DNA of 64,000 bases from Rhabditoides inermis (Eukaryota; Nematoda; Chromadorea; Rhabditida; Rhabditidae): positions 234,001 to 298,000 of the forward strand of contig CAWZYM010000332.1 in assembly GCA_963966185.1 (NCBI GenBank), given 5' to 3'. The translations under genes and the position numbers were made by a program. Below the pieces are notes generated by a model. It was not told where the DNA came from and did no database searches. It saw only the letters and a list, made by a program, of their open reading frames with translations. Of this stretch, positions 28,831-54,765 are shown one piece after another (within the stretch, counting starts at the first letter, position 1; every line of letters starts with the position of its first letter).

Positions 28831-29938
28831 TCGAATATCTGATGAATTCATTAGAGTAGTAGTAGAATCTAATGTATTTATTAGAGTAAAATATAACACA
28901 CTATTATATCTCGCGATTGAAACGTACCTGAACGCCGTCCAGCGCTTGTATCGGGGAGCTCGCGTGGCGGACAGGAATGACGACGTTGTCACTGATCTGC
29001 ACGCCTCCCAGCTGGCGAATGAGACGGGACACGCTGCTCTCCTGAGCTGCGGCAGCCTGAGTGTCTCCCATCACAGTGTCCAGCTGCCGCATCAGCCTCT
29101 CCTCCACACTCTGCTGCACCGGCTGGGACACGGAGTCAATGAGCGTCTTCTGCTGCCTCTGCAGTTCCTCCAACTCCTCGATTTGCTGGCGCAACCGTTC
29201 CGCGGCGCGCTGAAACCAAAGTCATTAGTCTGAATGAGAATATGCAACGGGATTCTTGCCATAAGAATTGCTATAAGAAGTTGAAACGTGGACAATCGGA
29301 ATGACACGTGATTGCTTCATAATACTGCGGTGTTGTTATAACGAACGTATGAAATTACAATGTGATTATTGCTATAAACAGTCACTGAATCTGAATTGCT
29401 ATGAGAGGTAAGTGAAACGTGTTGACAGTACCTATAGAGTACCTAGTACCTATATAATATACAGTACAACAAGTAGATACATACCGTACAATACATAAGT
29501 ACAATACAGTACCTCAATATCCGCCTCATTCAGGCTGTGGCTGCCTTCGTCCGAAGGAATCGGGATTACCTCAAATAACACTTTCACATTTTATATTCTA
29601 TCTAATTTATAGATGTTCCTCTTTTTTATCGACATTCTGGATTAGCCGTGAACTTTGCCTACGCTAATCCTGAAGATCTTTGTCATTCTAAACGAGTAAA
29701 ATCAGAAAACCAGATAATTAATAATCACTACTTCTTTTCAAAATATTACCTGCTCGGGTACAGTCTCCACTTCTCTCTTCACTTTCACAGGCGGCGGGGC
29801 CTGGGTCTGCGACTGAAAGCTGTTATGTAATATTAATAATTACATTATTGTTTTTATTAATTGAAAATAATTACTGACCAATGGAATTCTGATGGCTTGT
29901 GCTGTCGCCAACAAGAAGAGTGCGCAAAGTGTTCGCAT
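28318..29938 (-). CDS. Secreted protein with short coiled coil, family unknown
   Basis: Five phase-0 exons: 29938-29879, 29812-29750, 29569-29513, 29209-28928 and 28488-28318, giving 210 aa. Exon 1 (20 codons) is the signal peptide MRTLCALFLLATAQA. A KVKR site at about residues 30-33 could be cut by a furin-like protease. A coiled coil follows (RLRQQIEELEELQRQQKTL), then two Gln/Ser-rich helices (SVEERLMRQLDTVM; SVSRLIRQLGGVQ). The C-terminal part is basic (MTIRKRGGRVIRPHPFQ) and ends LLVYDDLAI. No known domain recognised. Same strand and same signal-peptide-exon plan as its neighbours. Confidence 0.75.
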
Positions 29939-30912
29939 TTTTGGAAGGGAGTCTGGAGGGAGAAGTCGTTGGGAGAACGGGGCGGCGAACGAAGGAAGCT
30001 AATCAAGTGCGATGGGCGGATACAATATCGCCCCGTGTACAATAAACCCATAATCCTCCACCCAAGGAGGCAAAGACGATAAGACGGTTTATTAATTCCG
30101 AGAGAAACCGCAAATCGAAATTACGACTCAAAAGGAAACAGGAACTAACATTATTACAACATTAATATTCATATTCTTTTGAGTACTCACTTTTTCATGA
30201 AAAGTACTTCACCATAACATTTATTCTATAGTTGTTATAATCTGAAAATAACATTTATTCACAATGTTAGGAAAATGAATGTCATAGTTGTGCGTCAGCT
30301 CTTAATGTATAGTGAATAGTGAATCGCAAAGGGTGTTTGGATAACAAGAAGCGCGGCAGTATTATATATGTGGATACAGTACAGTATCTGATAAATATAG
30401 AATTTTGAGCTGCGATTTGAAAACAAAAATGAAAATAGAGTGGCCGACTACGTAAGCTCAATCTAGTACGCACATTGTCTCCTATTAGAGTATGAGTTTT
30501 GGGATGTGAATATTAGGACGTTTACAATACAGTAAATTATAATAAAAAGAGTATGCAAATGCACATAAGACTTGTTAGGTCCCATTGCTTGCATCAGAGC
30601 CTGTCGCGAGCGGTCAGCCCCACGACCGCGCCGCGACACACGCGACGCGTGCCGTTTGCTGACTAGTCCGCAAACGTTTGAGCACGATATTTTTTTCACC
30701 CGCGGCACGGCTTGCGCGCCAGCCGCTATGTGAAGCGCACTGTACATCAATCCGGGCCGAGCCCGCGCGTAAGAGAAGAGAACACATTTGGAATGAAAGG
30801 TTTTATCTGTCGTATCATTCACACTAGGCGAGTGACTAAGTCTCTAGCGAGGTAGTAATAAGTTAGGGTTTGTAACAGATGAAAGACGTGGTTGTTGGAG
30901 GTACGGAAGCGT
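29939..30912. other. Intergenic between two secreted-protein genes
   Basis: No exon seen. It contains the upstream region of the coiled-coil secreted gene and a GC-rich patch (30595-30735) rich in CGCG, without clear inverted ends. Confidence 0.45.
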
Positions 30913-31942
30913 TTATCCGCGCTGGGCAAGCCTGAGCGCGCGGCGGCCAGCACGGGCCTGCAATAGAAGGTGGTGAGTATCGATTGGTAGATGTCAGATT
31001 TCGGTGGGCCCGTGGATGCGTACGTGTTGTTGGTTTTGCTCGTCATTGCTATCATTATGATGTTATTCTGATTCTGAGATGTCAGATAGGTTTGAAGAGC
31101 AAGCAAGAGAGGTGAGGGTATGAAAAGATGTCATGAAGATAAGGATGTGAAGAAGGTATGGTAAGAAGCCCGACCTGGTTGCGCGCGTGGCGGGCGCGCT
31201 GTGCCTGGCGTCTGGCTGCGATGCGGCGGTTGCGGCGAGCCTTCGCCTGACGCTGCCTCCTGTTCTTCAGCCTGCGCTGCGCGAAGCGCCTCTTGGCAGC
31301 GATCTAAAGGCATAACATGAGAAAAGTATGTTGATTGCGGTCTAACCTGCTTCTTCTTCCCGAACGCTCCGTTGCGCGCCTTGACCTGTGCGCGGCGCAC
31401 CTTGGCCAGTCTCTTGGCGTTCCTCCTTCGGTTGGCGCGGGCGCGTCTCTGTCGGAGGGCCTTGCTCCTCAGCTGGCGGCGGTGCGCGCGGCGAGCGCGG
31501 CCAACGTTGGCGCGGTGACGACGTACCTGAACCAATATGGTGAACATGAACAGGTACCGTACACTTTTACAGTACCTGTCTCCCGTTTCCGCGGCGAGCG
31601 CGCGCGCGGCGGTTGGCGCGCACGCGCAACTGCTGGCGGTGCTGTCTCTGCGCGAGTCCGATGGCTCGCTTGGTCCTGGTCAGCTCGAGCGCCCTCTCCC
31701 TCTCCTCCTCCTCCTCCAACTCCGCCGCCTCATCGGCCGTTTCGAATTCGGCCACGGAGTCCTTCGACTCGGCCAGCGAAAGCTCCGCCGTCTCGAGAGC
31801 GTCGGTGCCCTGAACGATACAAACGTATTTTAACGAATACTTATTAAATATTTTAAAATACATAGTATAAAAGTAGTACCTGCTGCTCAGCTAGGGCAAC
31901 GACGGCGAAGGCCAATAGGCCGAGGCAGATCCACAACTTCAT
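30913..31942 (-). CDS. Secreted Arg-rich protein precursor, copy A
   Basis: Five phase-0 exons: 31942-31880, 31809-31576, 31526-31347, 31303-31175 and 30957-30913 (216 aa). Exon 1 is a signal peptide (MKLWICLGLLAFAVVALA). Residues ~22-66 are acidic (SLAESKDSVAEFETADEAAE, LEEEEERERALE) and end in RTKR, a furin-type site. The remaining ~148 residues are Arg/Ala/Gln/Asn with scattered Lys and almost no acidic residue: RRHRANVGRARRAHRRQLR, RQRRARANRRRNAKRL. No Cys follow the signal peptide. It is a paralogue of the divergent gene at 32757-34115, and exons 31526-31347 and 31303-31175 are nearly identical to that gene's at DNA level. Precursor layout is like cationic peptides held neutral by an acidic pro-region; nucleic-acid or polysaccharide binding is equally possible. 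I recognise no family. Confidence 0.85.
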
Positions 31943-31985
31943 AGCGAGAAGTGATCGAAAGATGGTTTGCCAGGTGCCACTGTGT

Positions 31986-31993
31986 CTTTTATA
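31986..31993 (-). promoter_or_regulatory. TATA box of Arg-rich copy A
   Basis: TATAAAAG on the minus strand, 44-51 nt upstream of the ATG at 31942. Confidence 0.6.
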
Positions 31994-32706
31994 CTCTGCC
32001 ATCGCATGGTCTACAAAACGGTACAAACCCGTTCAAGGCGCGCGCCGGGTGGACTCCGGCAGAGAGAATCGGATCGAAACTATGCGGGCATGGTGGACAG
32101 ATATGCTTAGATAACATCAACATAGCTGGAAAAAGGGTTCCGCGATGTTGCAAAAGTGTTCCTTCCATGCTCCATGCATGCTTACACGGATAGAGATTCA
32201 AAAGGTAAAGGTAAAGGTAGCCCCCGATTCAAGAAACATATGAATAATCTGCGGGAGTCGAAGGAAGAAGAGAGTCAAAATGTCAAAAAGAAACAAGCAG
32301 CTACTTCATTTCAATAAGGACGGCGTGAGGTGGAGAAAGCATTGCTGAATGTCTCATCTCTATCGAAACTCTATCAAACACGTCGTCTCCTTCCCTTGAC
32401 GTGACGAGCGTACTTGTTTCGTCGATGTCGATGTCGCTTGACATCTGAATTGAATACATGATAAAGAACGTTATTGAATAACACCACATCCCTTTCCGAA
32501 AGTATCACGACAGTTTCTAGGTGAAAATGTGTAATGAAGTGAAGTACGTGAAGAATAGCTTCTTGTTTGTTATTTCTCTTCTTCATGTAACATCCACACT
32601 TTTACGACGCTAGCTAATAAGAAGTCCACTCTACGCGATCTAGCACTTTCACCCATTTCTCCCGGACAAAGGCATGGTCTGGGACGCGCGCGAGGGGTTG
32701 GCAGAC

Positions 32707-32713
32707 TATATAA
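32707..32713 (+). promoter_or_regulatory. TATA box of Arg-rich copy B
   Basis: TATATAA, 44-50 nt upstream of the ATG at 32757. Spacing equals that in copy A. Confidence 0.6.
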
Positions 32714-32756
32714 GGAAGGTGTCTGCGTCCTCGGAACACAGACATCTCTTCCCACC

Positions 32757-33668
32757 ATGAAGTTGTGGATCTGCCTGGGCCTGCTGGCCTTCGCTGCTGT
32801 CGTATTTGCAGATGAGCAGGTGAACACTCATATCATCGTATTCTTCCATTACGCATTACGTTTCAGATATACTGTTTATCAATATTTTGTACTGTTGGTT
32901 TAATTTTGCTGCGTCGTTGGTAGAGTAACTTTTATAAATTTTCAGGCTTCCTCAGATGCTCTGGAGAAGTACGATCTGTCTCTAGCGGCCGAGTCAAAGG
33001 ACTCCGCGTCCGAGCTCGAGTCAGCTGACGAGGTTGTCGAGATGAAGGAGGAGGAGGAGAGGGCGCTGGAGGCGACGAGGACCAAGCGAGCCGTCGGACC
33101 GGTGCGTTCTCACAATCCATTCTTTCACTGTTGATGTGCTATTCAGAACGCGACTCATCTGAACCGCATGCGCCGCCAGTTGCGCGCTCAGAGACTTGTG
33201 GGTTACTTTACTTATCTTCAATTGTATTTACGAATCTAATATAATAATAGTGACATATTATAGTAACATAATAATATCATAATGTCATAACAACATGATA
33301 TATTAGCAGTATATATATATAATATATTAATGCAGGCCCGTCGCGCGCACCGTGCCCAGCTGAAGGCGCGTCGCACTCGCGCCCACAGGGGAAACAGGAA
33401 GCAGGTAGGTTACACGAAAACACTCGTCGACAACAAAAAAATACGTAGTATGCAGTATTCTATGATCTCCCTGGTTCAGCTGCGTCGCCACCGCGCCAAC
33501 GTTGGCCGCGCGCGCCGCGCGCATCGCCGCCAGCTGAGGAACAAGGCGCTGCGACAGAGACGCGCCCGCGCCAACCGAAGGAGGAACGCCAAGAGGCTGG
33601 CCAAGGTGCGCCGCGCACAGGTCAAGGCACGCAACGGAGCGTTCGGAAAGAAGAAGCAGGTGGGCACG

Positions 33669-33713
<45 letters not shown>

Positions 33714-34115
33714 CCTCTCCATCTCTCCCTCCCTCCCTCTCTCCCTCTCTGAATGTCCGTTCCTTCAGATCGCTGCCAAGAAGCGTTTCGCTCTTCGCAA
33801 GCTGAAGAACAGGCAGCAGCGTCAGGCGAAGACTCGCCGCAACCGCCGCATCGCAGCCAGACGCCAGGCACAGCGCGCACGCCACGCGCGCAATCAGGTC
33901 GGTCAGCGAGGTCGGCGCTTGATAAATCCATCCATAGATCAGACGCGTATCTGACTCTCCCTCACTCCTTCCTCTCTCCAACTTTCTCGATTCGCAGTGA
34001 GACAAAAAACAGTATTCGTGACACCTTCTCCGTATTCTTCACATCTCCACCTCTCAGATTTCAATTTCAGGCTCGTGCCGCCCGTCGCGCCCAGCGTCTT
34101 GCCAGGAGAGGCTAG
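32757..34115 (+). CDS. Secreted Arg-rich protein precursor, copy B
   Basis: Seven phase-0 exons: 32757-32819, 32946-33101, 33147-33197, 33336-33404, 33480-33659, 33769-33897 and 34071-34115 (230 aa). Signal peptide in exon 1 (MKLWICLGLLAFAAVVFA). An acidic pro-region follows (~22-64: SLAAESKDSASELESADEVV, KEEEERALE), then RTKR at the predicted furin cut. The ~160-residue mature part has about 52 Arg and 14 Lys by hand count, with no Cys and no Asp or Glu. Motifs are NRMRRQLRAQRL, ARRAHRAQLKARR, RHRANVGRARRAHRR and KRLAKVRRAQVKARN, and it ends ARAARRAQRLARRG. Where copy A has one exon (31809-31576), this copy has three, so two introns were gained here or lost there. Head to head with copy A, 814 bp apart. 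Confidence 0.87.
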
Positions 34116-34577
34116 ACGCTTCCGTCCCTTGACCCTCGACCACCACGTCTCCACGTCTTTCCCACTTACTCAACTACCTAATTTATTGAACTCGCTTTAG
34201 ATCGCCTAGATAAACACATTCAATTTAGATCGGTGGTGCTTTATGTGTTATGTGTGCGGAGTGTTCCGGTTTTCACGGTTCGATTTTGCTTTATGCAACA
34301 CTCGTGGATGCAGTTTTTTTCCTGCGTGGTGTGTGAAAAACCGCGTAGTGAAATGACCGAATAGGCGAATAGACAAACTACTGAACCAGAATAAAATAGT
34401 TCCGTCGATGACCATCCCTCAAAGCTCAAAAAGTGAAGGTTTTTTTTTGCGCAGACCAACTAGGCGTGTGCTTTCGGAAGAAAACATTGGGCTACGTGAC
34501 GTGTCATAGCTTTTCTTCGACTTCTATAGAGTACTCAAAAGTTTCGTATAGATGTTTTTCATCCGACTCACCATATT
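34116..34577. other. Short convergent intergenic region
   Basis: Lies between the stops of Arg-rich copy B (+) and the astacin gene (-). No other feature recognised. Confidence 0.5.
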
Positions 34578-48303
<13,726 letters not shown>

Positions 48304-48338
48304 TGCACACCAAAATCGTTCTCATTTTCTTCCATGCC

Positions 48339-48346
48339 TATTTATA
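48339..48346 (-). promoter_or_regulatory. TATA box of the astacin gene
   Basis: TATAAATA on the minus strand, ~40 nt upstream of the ATG at 48303. Confidence 0.6.
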
Positions 48347-49038
48347 CCCTCTTCTCTTTCTGTGATTTGTATACACACACACACACTCTCTCTCTCTACT
48401 ACTCTTTAGCCAGACAATACAATATAGTATGTGCTCGATAAACGTCTTTTCGTTTTCCTTCATATACCCCTCTCACTCTTCTCACTAGCATCTCACTATC
48501 CCCAAATTCGGTCAACCCTCACTGAACATCATCACACAAACTTCGCATAACACCTTCCAACCATGAGAGGGAGAGAGGGAGAAGGGTAGAGGGGTAGAGC
48601 GATAGACAGTCAGAGAAGGTCCATGTGCGTCAGTCCAGCCACTTGAATCTGTAGTACAGATTCTGTACACTTCAAATCACCAGAGAACTCCACTACATAC
48701 TCCCACTCTAAAAATACGCGCAAAACATGAAATCTTCTGATCAGTGTCGTTGATAATTTCCCGAACAGAACAAACCATATTATTTACTATTTATCCTGTA
48801 TAATATAAACATGAAAAGGGTCCAACTGAGATTTTAGTGAATTTACACGGGGCTATTTTCACAACAACTACTGCTAGACTAAAGATTACTCGAAAAAGGG
48901 CCATCAAAATGTGCAGAGTATTTCGGGTAAGAAAGGGAGGGATACTTGGGTAAATCCTATGGTTGAAAAAAGATGGAGGAGCGCGATCACACTGAAAAAT
49001 CAATAATCAATCAACACAGCGATCAAAGAACACTCACC
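48347..49038. other. Intergenic between astacin and MTCH genes
   Basis: Holds the astacin upstream region and the MTCH 3' flank. Only short simple repeats were seen (48370-48396). Confidence 0.5.
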
Positions 49039-49545
49039 TCACGCAAAGTGCTTGTTGGCAGCGTACAGCTGCTTGTCCACTCCAACAGTCACGGCTCCGA
49101 CCTAGAAAGAAATCACCATTACGTCTTTCTCCTTTTCTATCTCTCCCTCCTCTCTCCATCTCTCTCTCCTTCTCCCTCCCTCTCTCTCTCCCTTTCCCCT
49201 CCCTCCCCCTCTCCCCGTACCTGCTCCCTGAGGAACATGCGCGCGCCCCTCTTGAGTCCGTTGGCGGGGGTGAGGTAGTCCCATGCGTGGTGCCAGCTGG
49301 TGAACGAGGGCGAGTAGGGCAGGAACGAGACGGCCAGACCCGAGCCCGCGCACGCCATCACAGTCGACACCTCAACAACACACATGCAAACGGCAACTAT
49401 ACGCTTCACAGGTCATACTTGAAAAGTATCTAATCAACACTTATTTAATCGGTCGATAACATCTAATCCATCCTTATAATACAGCTATCCAGGTCTCCTT
49501 CAACCAATACTAATCAATCAGTCAAGAGTCAAGACACATGGATAA

Positions 49546-49591
<46 letters not shown>

Positions 49592-52356
49592 AACGCACCA
49601 CCGAGTAGGGGTATCCGAACGAGTTGACGACAAACGGCACGGCGAGGTGGATGAAACGGCGCATGTCCTCAACGTCCTGCAATCAACACATGCAAGCTTC
49701 TCTTATCACATGCCACACCCCCTTTTCTGACCCTATCGTTCCCTACCTGTCACCCACTACCGTACCCCCCCCCCCCCCTCCCCCGTACCTTCTTTGCCTT
49801 GTCGGCGTCCTCCTGCTCGGGCAGCCCCGACTTGGTGAGGGCGCGCTCCATGGCGTACGTCAGAGTGTGCACTCCCCACACCACAATCAGCTCGCCCACA
49901 ATCTGCGGCGCCAGACCACTGCAATACGACAAGCGTGGCTAAGGGAAAACGAACCGGTTCATAAAATAGAAAGGAAAAATAGAAAGGAAAAGGTGATAAG
50001 ATATTTTAAGTTATTGTTATTTAAAAGACAAAGGCTGTGAGAGAATCACACAAATGATTTGAAAAAAATATCATTTCATAAAACACGATCTGAAGATGAA
50101 CTGTTGGTGTTGACGTCTATAGGCCATTCCCCCCTTTCAGCGTACGGCAATATCGCTGGCTCGCCAGACAGACGAGAATTTTATGCAAATTAGCCCTGAT
50201 TGTATGTTTTTGTGCTCAAACATGGTAAAAATGACGGAAATCGAAAAATCGAGCACTAGAGATCTCTGAGCATTCTATCTGGGCATCTTCGCCAGAAAAC
50301 TGGGCGCTGTGCGATAAGTTTGAAGAGAGTAATAAGGTTTTTGGACTCTAATTAAAAAACGGACGCGAAAATCAAAAATCGAACACAGAGATCGATGAGA
50401 ACTACTGATACCCATCACATATCAAAATTTTGTGAAGATTGCTTAATTCTGAAAGGAGTAATTAACTTTTGAAGATGGAGAACTCTGCTTCATTAGACTT
50501 GCAAATGACCCTCATTTCCCTAAAAAAAAAGAGACCGCCAAGCGCGCGAGTTTCGCGGCCGAATGGTCTCGCACGGGCCAATAACGGTCAATTGCTGCCT
50601 CAAATGCTGTCTAGTAAAGATTCGGCAAAATGACTGCCGTACGATGAAGGGGGGGGGGGGGAATGCCCTATAACATCAAGCAACGACGCACCTGAAGAAT
50701 CCTCCCGGTCCCTCCCTGTCTCCAATGATGCGCAGCGATGAGAACACGTTCGTGTACTGCTTCTCACCTCCAATCAGCTGCGCAATCTGGCGCACCATAA
50801 CAACTGAAATCATCATGGAATCGGTAAGCATATTGAAGGGCAAACCTGCAGAGAGAGATTACAGCTTACTCACATCATCGTTATAATTTATAAACACAGC
50901 GCGTGAAACATACATTTAATAACGCAAAACGAAAATTGTAAAAATCTAACTAAAATCCACAACAACTCCAATTAGATCAATTAAAGGTAGTACGAAAGAC
51001 TCATTAACGTTCACTCATAGCAACAATCTGCATACAGAGTGTGAAACATACAATTCACAATGAATGACACAAATCGAGAGAACCTCTACATCGACCTTCT
51101 ACAAAGATTGACTAACCTATTGATTGACTAACCCCCTTACCTCTACTTCTACATCCCGTGATACCTACCCCTCCCCTGCTTCTACCCCCGGACCACCCCC
51201 TCCTTCTCCTCCCTCGACCCACCAGTGAAGGGCCTGGCGGCGGTGACGGCGCAGACGCGGACGACCGAGTCGCGGATGGCGGCGCGCAGCATGCGGCGGA
51301 ACGACTGCGAGTCGTCCAGGTCCTAGAAGAAGACGTGATAACACAACTCATAAATAGGCACATCAATCGATATCACAGCTAATCAATCGATATTGACACC
51401 CACCAGCTCGTCGGCGTCCACATTCTCCGGCTTGCCGCCAATCTCCGGGTAGTAGTCGTCCAGGTACTGCAACACACATGTTAGAGATCGATAAATGCGT
51501 CTCACTCGCACTGTTCCTCCAACTATCACAAATGGACAAACACCATTTTCAGAATTCAGATCCTTCATTCTTACCATTCCACCACTACATTCTCATAACG
51601 ACAGGCTTCCCTAACATGCTACTTGTACTTGCTACCATCGAAAAAACACGTTTCACTGCCACAACTATTCACACCAACAATTTCGCGGATAATCTGGTAA
51701 ACTGGTGATCGAACGAACGGTAGATAATGAACAAAGCATCGCAACTAGCAGCTACTCTCCACCAAGAATGGTTGCTTGATTTTTGTAGGTAACGCTTTCT
51801 CTGATGCTGCCATAAAGGCGAAAAATAAACTGTTTCTCTTGCGCTCCCCTTCCCCTGACCTTGCTCATGACGTGGCTGGTGTAGCCTCCGACGGCGAACG
51901 AGACGAGGGCCGCGTCGAGGCCAGTCCACAGGATGGCGCCGCCCTTGGCGTTCGCCAGCTGCTGCGCTGAAATACACCACCATTTAAGATTCGTTTTGTT
52001 GTATTTTTCCTATCTTGTCATGTTTGTACATTTTTTCTTTCTTTTGCACGAGTTGTTAAAACCCAGTATAAATTATTATTCATAACCACATCATGAGTGA
52101 CTGTGACAAGGAGCATGTACCCATGCGAGCACCTAGACCTGGCGACTTGTACTCTTTGGACAGAAGACAGAACTGCTATGTTTCACAACATTTACCAAAG
52201 GTAAATGACTACTACTGCGATCAATTTGAGAGTCGCTAGCCGCACAGAAACCTATATAACGCTACGTTTTACACTATTTCCAAAACAAGTAATTACTAAT
52301 AATCGAGCTTTGACTGCGTACACCAACATAGTCAACCGCTCATCGTATCTCCGTAG

Positions 52357-52391
<35 letters not shown>

Positions 52392-54278
52392 AGACATACC
52401 ACCCCGCTCCCTCTTACCGTAGCTGATGGCGTTGGGTAGGAAGTAGGCGTTCCTGCCGGCGACGACCAGAGTCTTTCCGGTGGAGAGGGGAAAGGGCTCG
52501 TGGCCGAGCTGGATGAGCGTCTTCACGCACTGCAGCGGGAACGTCGCCGACGTCACCGCCAGCTTCGCCGCCAGAGACTTGGCAAACTTCTCCTGACAAC
52601 ATGGTGACGTTTATAATCACAAAAAGATCGACCATGAAATAAAATAATGAGATTGCTATAAATCGTGTAAATTATGTTTCAGTGGTAATAAACAAGAACA
52701 CACAGATCTTTGTTTGCCAATACAATGGGTAGTATCACCAGTCACCACCAAGTATGCACATGCTCGCCTACGTTTCAGTGCTTCAATAAAGATGAAAAAC
52801 AAAAAGTTATCCCAATTACTTTTCGATCTTTTAAAAGTCCAACTTGCGATAATTCCACACAATGCACCCAACACGTTCTTGTTACAGTGTTTTATTATTC
52901 CAATCGATATACACAGTATAATGCACGCGAACAAGGAACGTGTACAATCAATATCAATCAATAAACGGAGAACAGTGGAGAAAGACAAAGTGCTACTGAT
53001 GGGACCGAAACGGGGTCGGCAGTGAGCGCAATCAATAACAATCAATAAACACCAGACAATCTATAATCAATAGACAACAAGATAATGTCAAAAAGAGAGA
53101 CGCGCACGAATCTCAAACTGGGGGCCGACGCGCACGTCCGAAATGATGTGGGGGAAGACTCTAGGGATAAGAACACAAAGTACTGGACGCGCACGTCACA
53201 GTACAACGGCGCGCACGCCAGAAAACACAAGGCACAAACTAGGGGGACAAGGGAGAGAGGGGTGGCTCACTTTGATGATGTAGTTCTCCTTGGGCAGCCA
53301 GTCCTTCTTGAACTCCTTGCCGTCCTCCTTGTCCTTGTCCTCCCCGTACCCAAGCTGGCCGCCGAGTAGGCCTCAAACTTGGGTAATTAAACCGAGCGTA
53401 GCGGACACGGCGCGAGTGGGAGACGACGAAGGCGGGCGAGACATCAACGGCGTTGCAAAGCATACGATATCAATACATCGCGTTGTACGGTAAATAGCAT
53501 GACGAAAATGTTCTCGGAGACGAAGTGAAAGTTATAAAATGATGGATGCAATCGCATCGTGAAGATGCGTGATATGATAAGATTCGTAATATGATACGTA
53601 CGTTATTGTGTGATACGGCGTTATTGTATGATACAAAAGAGAGCATTATCAAATACAAACAATATAATCACGGATACATGACACGGTTGACGCGTTTGCG
53701 TTCGAGGCAAAACACGCGCATTACTACGTTTGAACAACAAGAAAGTGATGCAACATGGTTCAAGCAGTTTCGAATATTTCGGCCTAAAATCCGGTGAAAT
53801 CCGAACGGCACTGATTAACTGATTGATAATAATACTCAGTCAAAACACCAGGCGGCGACTGTTATCCGCGAACGCGGCCGATTTCCGCCGCGCGCGGTCG
53901 TTTCACCCTTCGTCGGTAGTGCGAGAACCAAACTCCCAGACAATCGGGAAAAGCCCGCGAAACGGGTGTTTTTGTATGTTTTCTACGTTCATTCGTTTAT
54001 TCTTCTCGTGGTCGCGAGAAGTCGCGACACAACTCGCACCACCCTCACTCTCACATCGAGCTCGCTGAGTCACACTCAAAAACCAACGGCAACGTTTGTT
54101 TCAGCGACTCTATATCCTAGGCAATGCTCCAACTCGCAGGCACACTCACATCGCGCTCGCTGAGTCCCATGAGCGGCTCGCGCTCGCCGTCGACCGCAGC
54201 CGGGGCAGCCGGGGCAGCGGCGGCGGCAGGCGCGTCCGGAGACGGCTGCTCGTTCTTGGCAATGTCCACAGACGACAT
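49039..54278 (-). CDS. MTCH: Mitochondrial carrier homologue (MTCH family)
   Basis: Outer-mitochondrial-membrane protein of the SLC25 fold; human MTCH2 acts as an insertase for tail-anchored proteins. Eleven exons give 403 aa: 54278-54146, 53371-53271, 52592-52418, 51966-51860, 51466-51404, 51322-51223, 50803-50692, 49918-49789, 49676-49599, 49370-49221 and 49101-49039. After an Ala/Pro-rich start come KKDWLPKENYIIK, TSATFPLQCVKTLIQLGHEP (diverged carrier PxD motif), NAISYG, AAIRDSVVRVCAVTAARPF, VVMVRQIAQLIGGE, GGFFSGLAPQIVGELIVVWG, NSFGYPYSV, and a C-terminal tail with ANGLKRGARMFLREQ. The exon 1 donor is uncertain: GTGAGTG at 54149 breaks phase, while the nearby GTGTGCC keeps it. An MITE copy lies in intron 7. 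The TRIP4 gene ends ~200 nt upstream on the same strand. Confidence 0.9.
50122..50668 (+). mobile_element. MITE, GGCC/TATA family, copy 2
   Basis: Same ends and interior as 43708-44285, again flanked by TATA. It carries a G-run near the right end and one internal deletion near 50332. Lies in an MTCH intron. Confidence 0.85.
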
Positions 54279-54765
54279 ACTCCAACCTTATACGAAACAA
54301 TTGAATCAAAACAAATACAATACAATTTCAGAGATATTACAGCGACACCCTTCACAGAGCAACACATGAGGTCCATCAATAAATCTGACAAAACCAAAAA
54401 AAAAGTGTTTATACTATCACAATAAACATCTCAAACCCGAAAGGCACATGCACCAACAATCATATTAAACAAGAGCTAGTCATGCGAGAACACGCATGTC
54501 AACGCGTCCCTCAGCTCGTGGTCCAGCTGGTATAGGAGGGCGGGCGGGATGTGCGGCACGGGAATCGTCAACGGCTCGGACGCAGAGAACACCAACACGT
54601 ACCCGCCCTCACCCGCCAATGCTACCTGCCCAAACTGAAAGGTGTTGTTTTTCGCTTCTTATTGTTTTCAGATCTCAGATTTATCACATTGTAACATTAA
54701 GTTTTGTAGGAACTGCATTCTCTGATGATGCCAAAAAGGCAAAACGTCGGAATAAACTGCGCGGT
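51772..54765 (+). repeat. Short dispersed repeat in MTCH and TRIP4 introns
   Basis: TTTTGTAGGTAACGCTTTCTC, TGATGCTGCC, AAAGGCGAAAAATAAACTG at 51779-51835 and the similar TTTTGTAGGAACTGCATTCTC, TGATGATGCC, AAAAGGCAAAACG at 54704-54765. Only these two ~60-bp segments are meant, not the sequence between. Confidence 0.5.
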
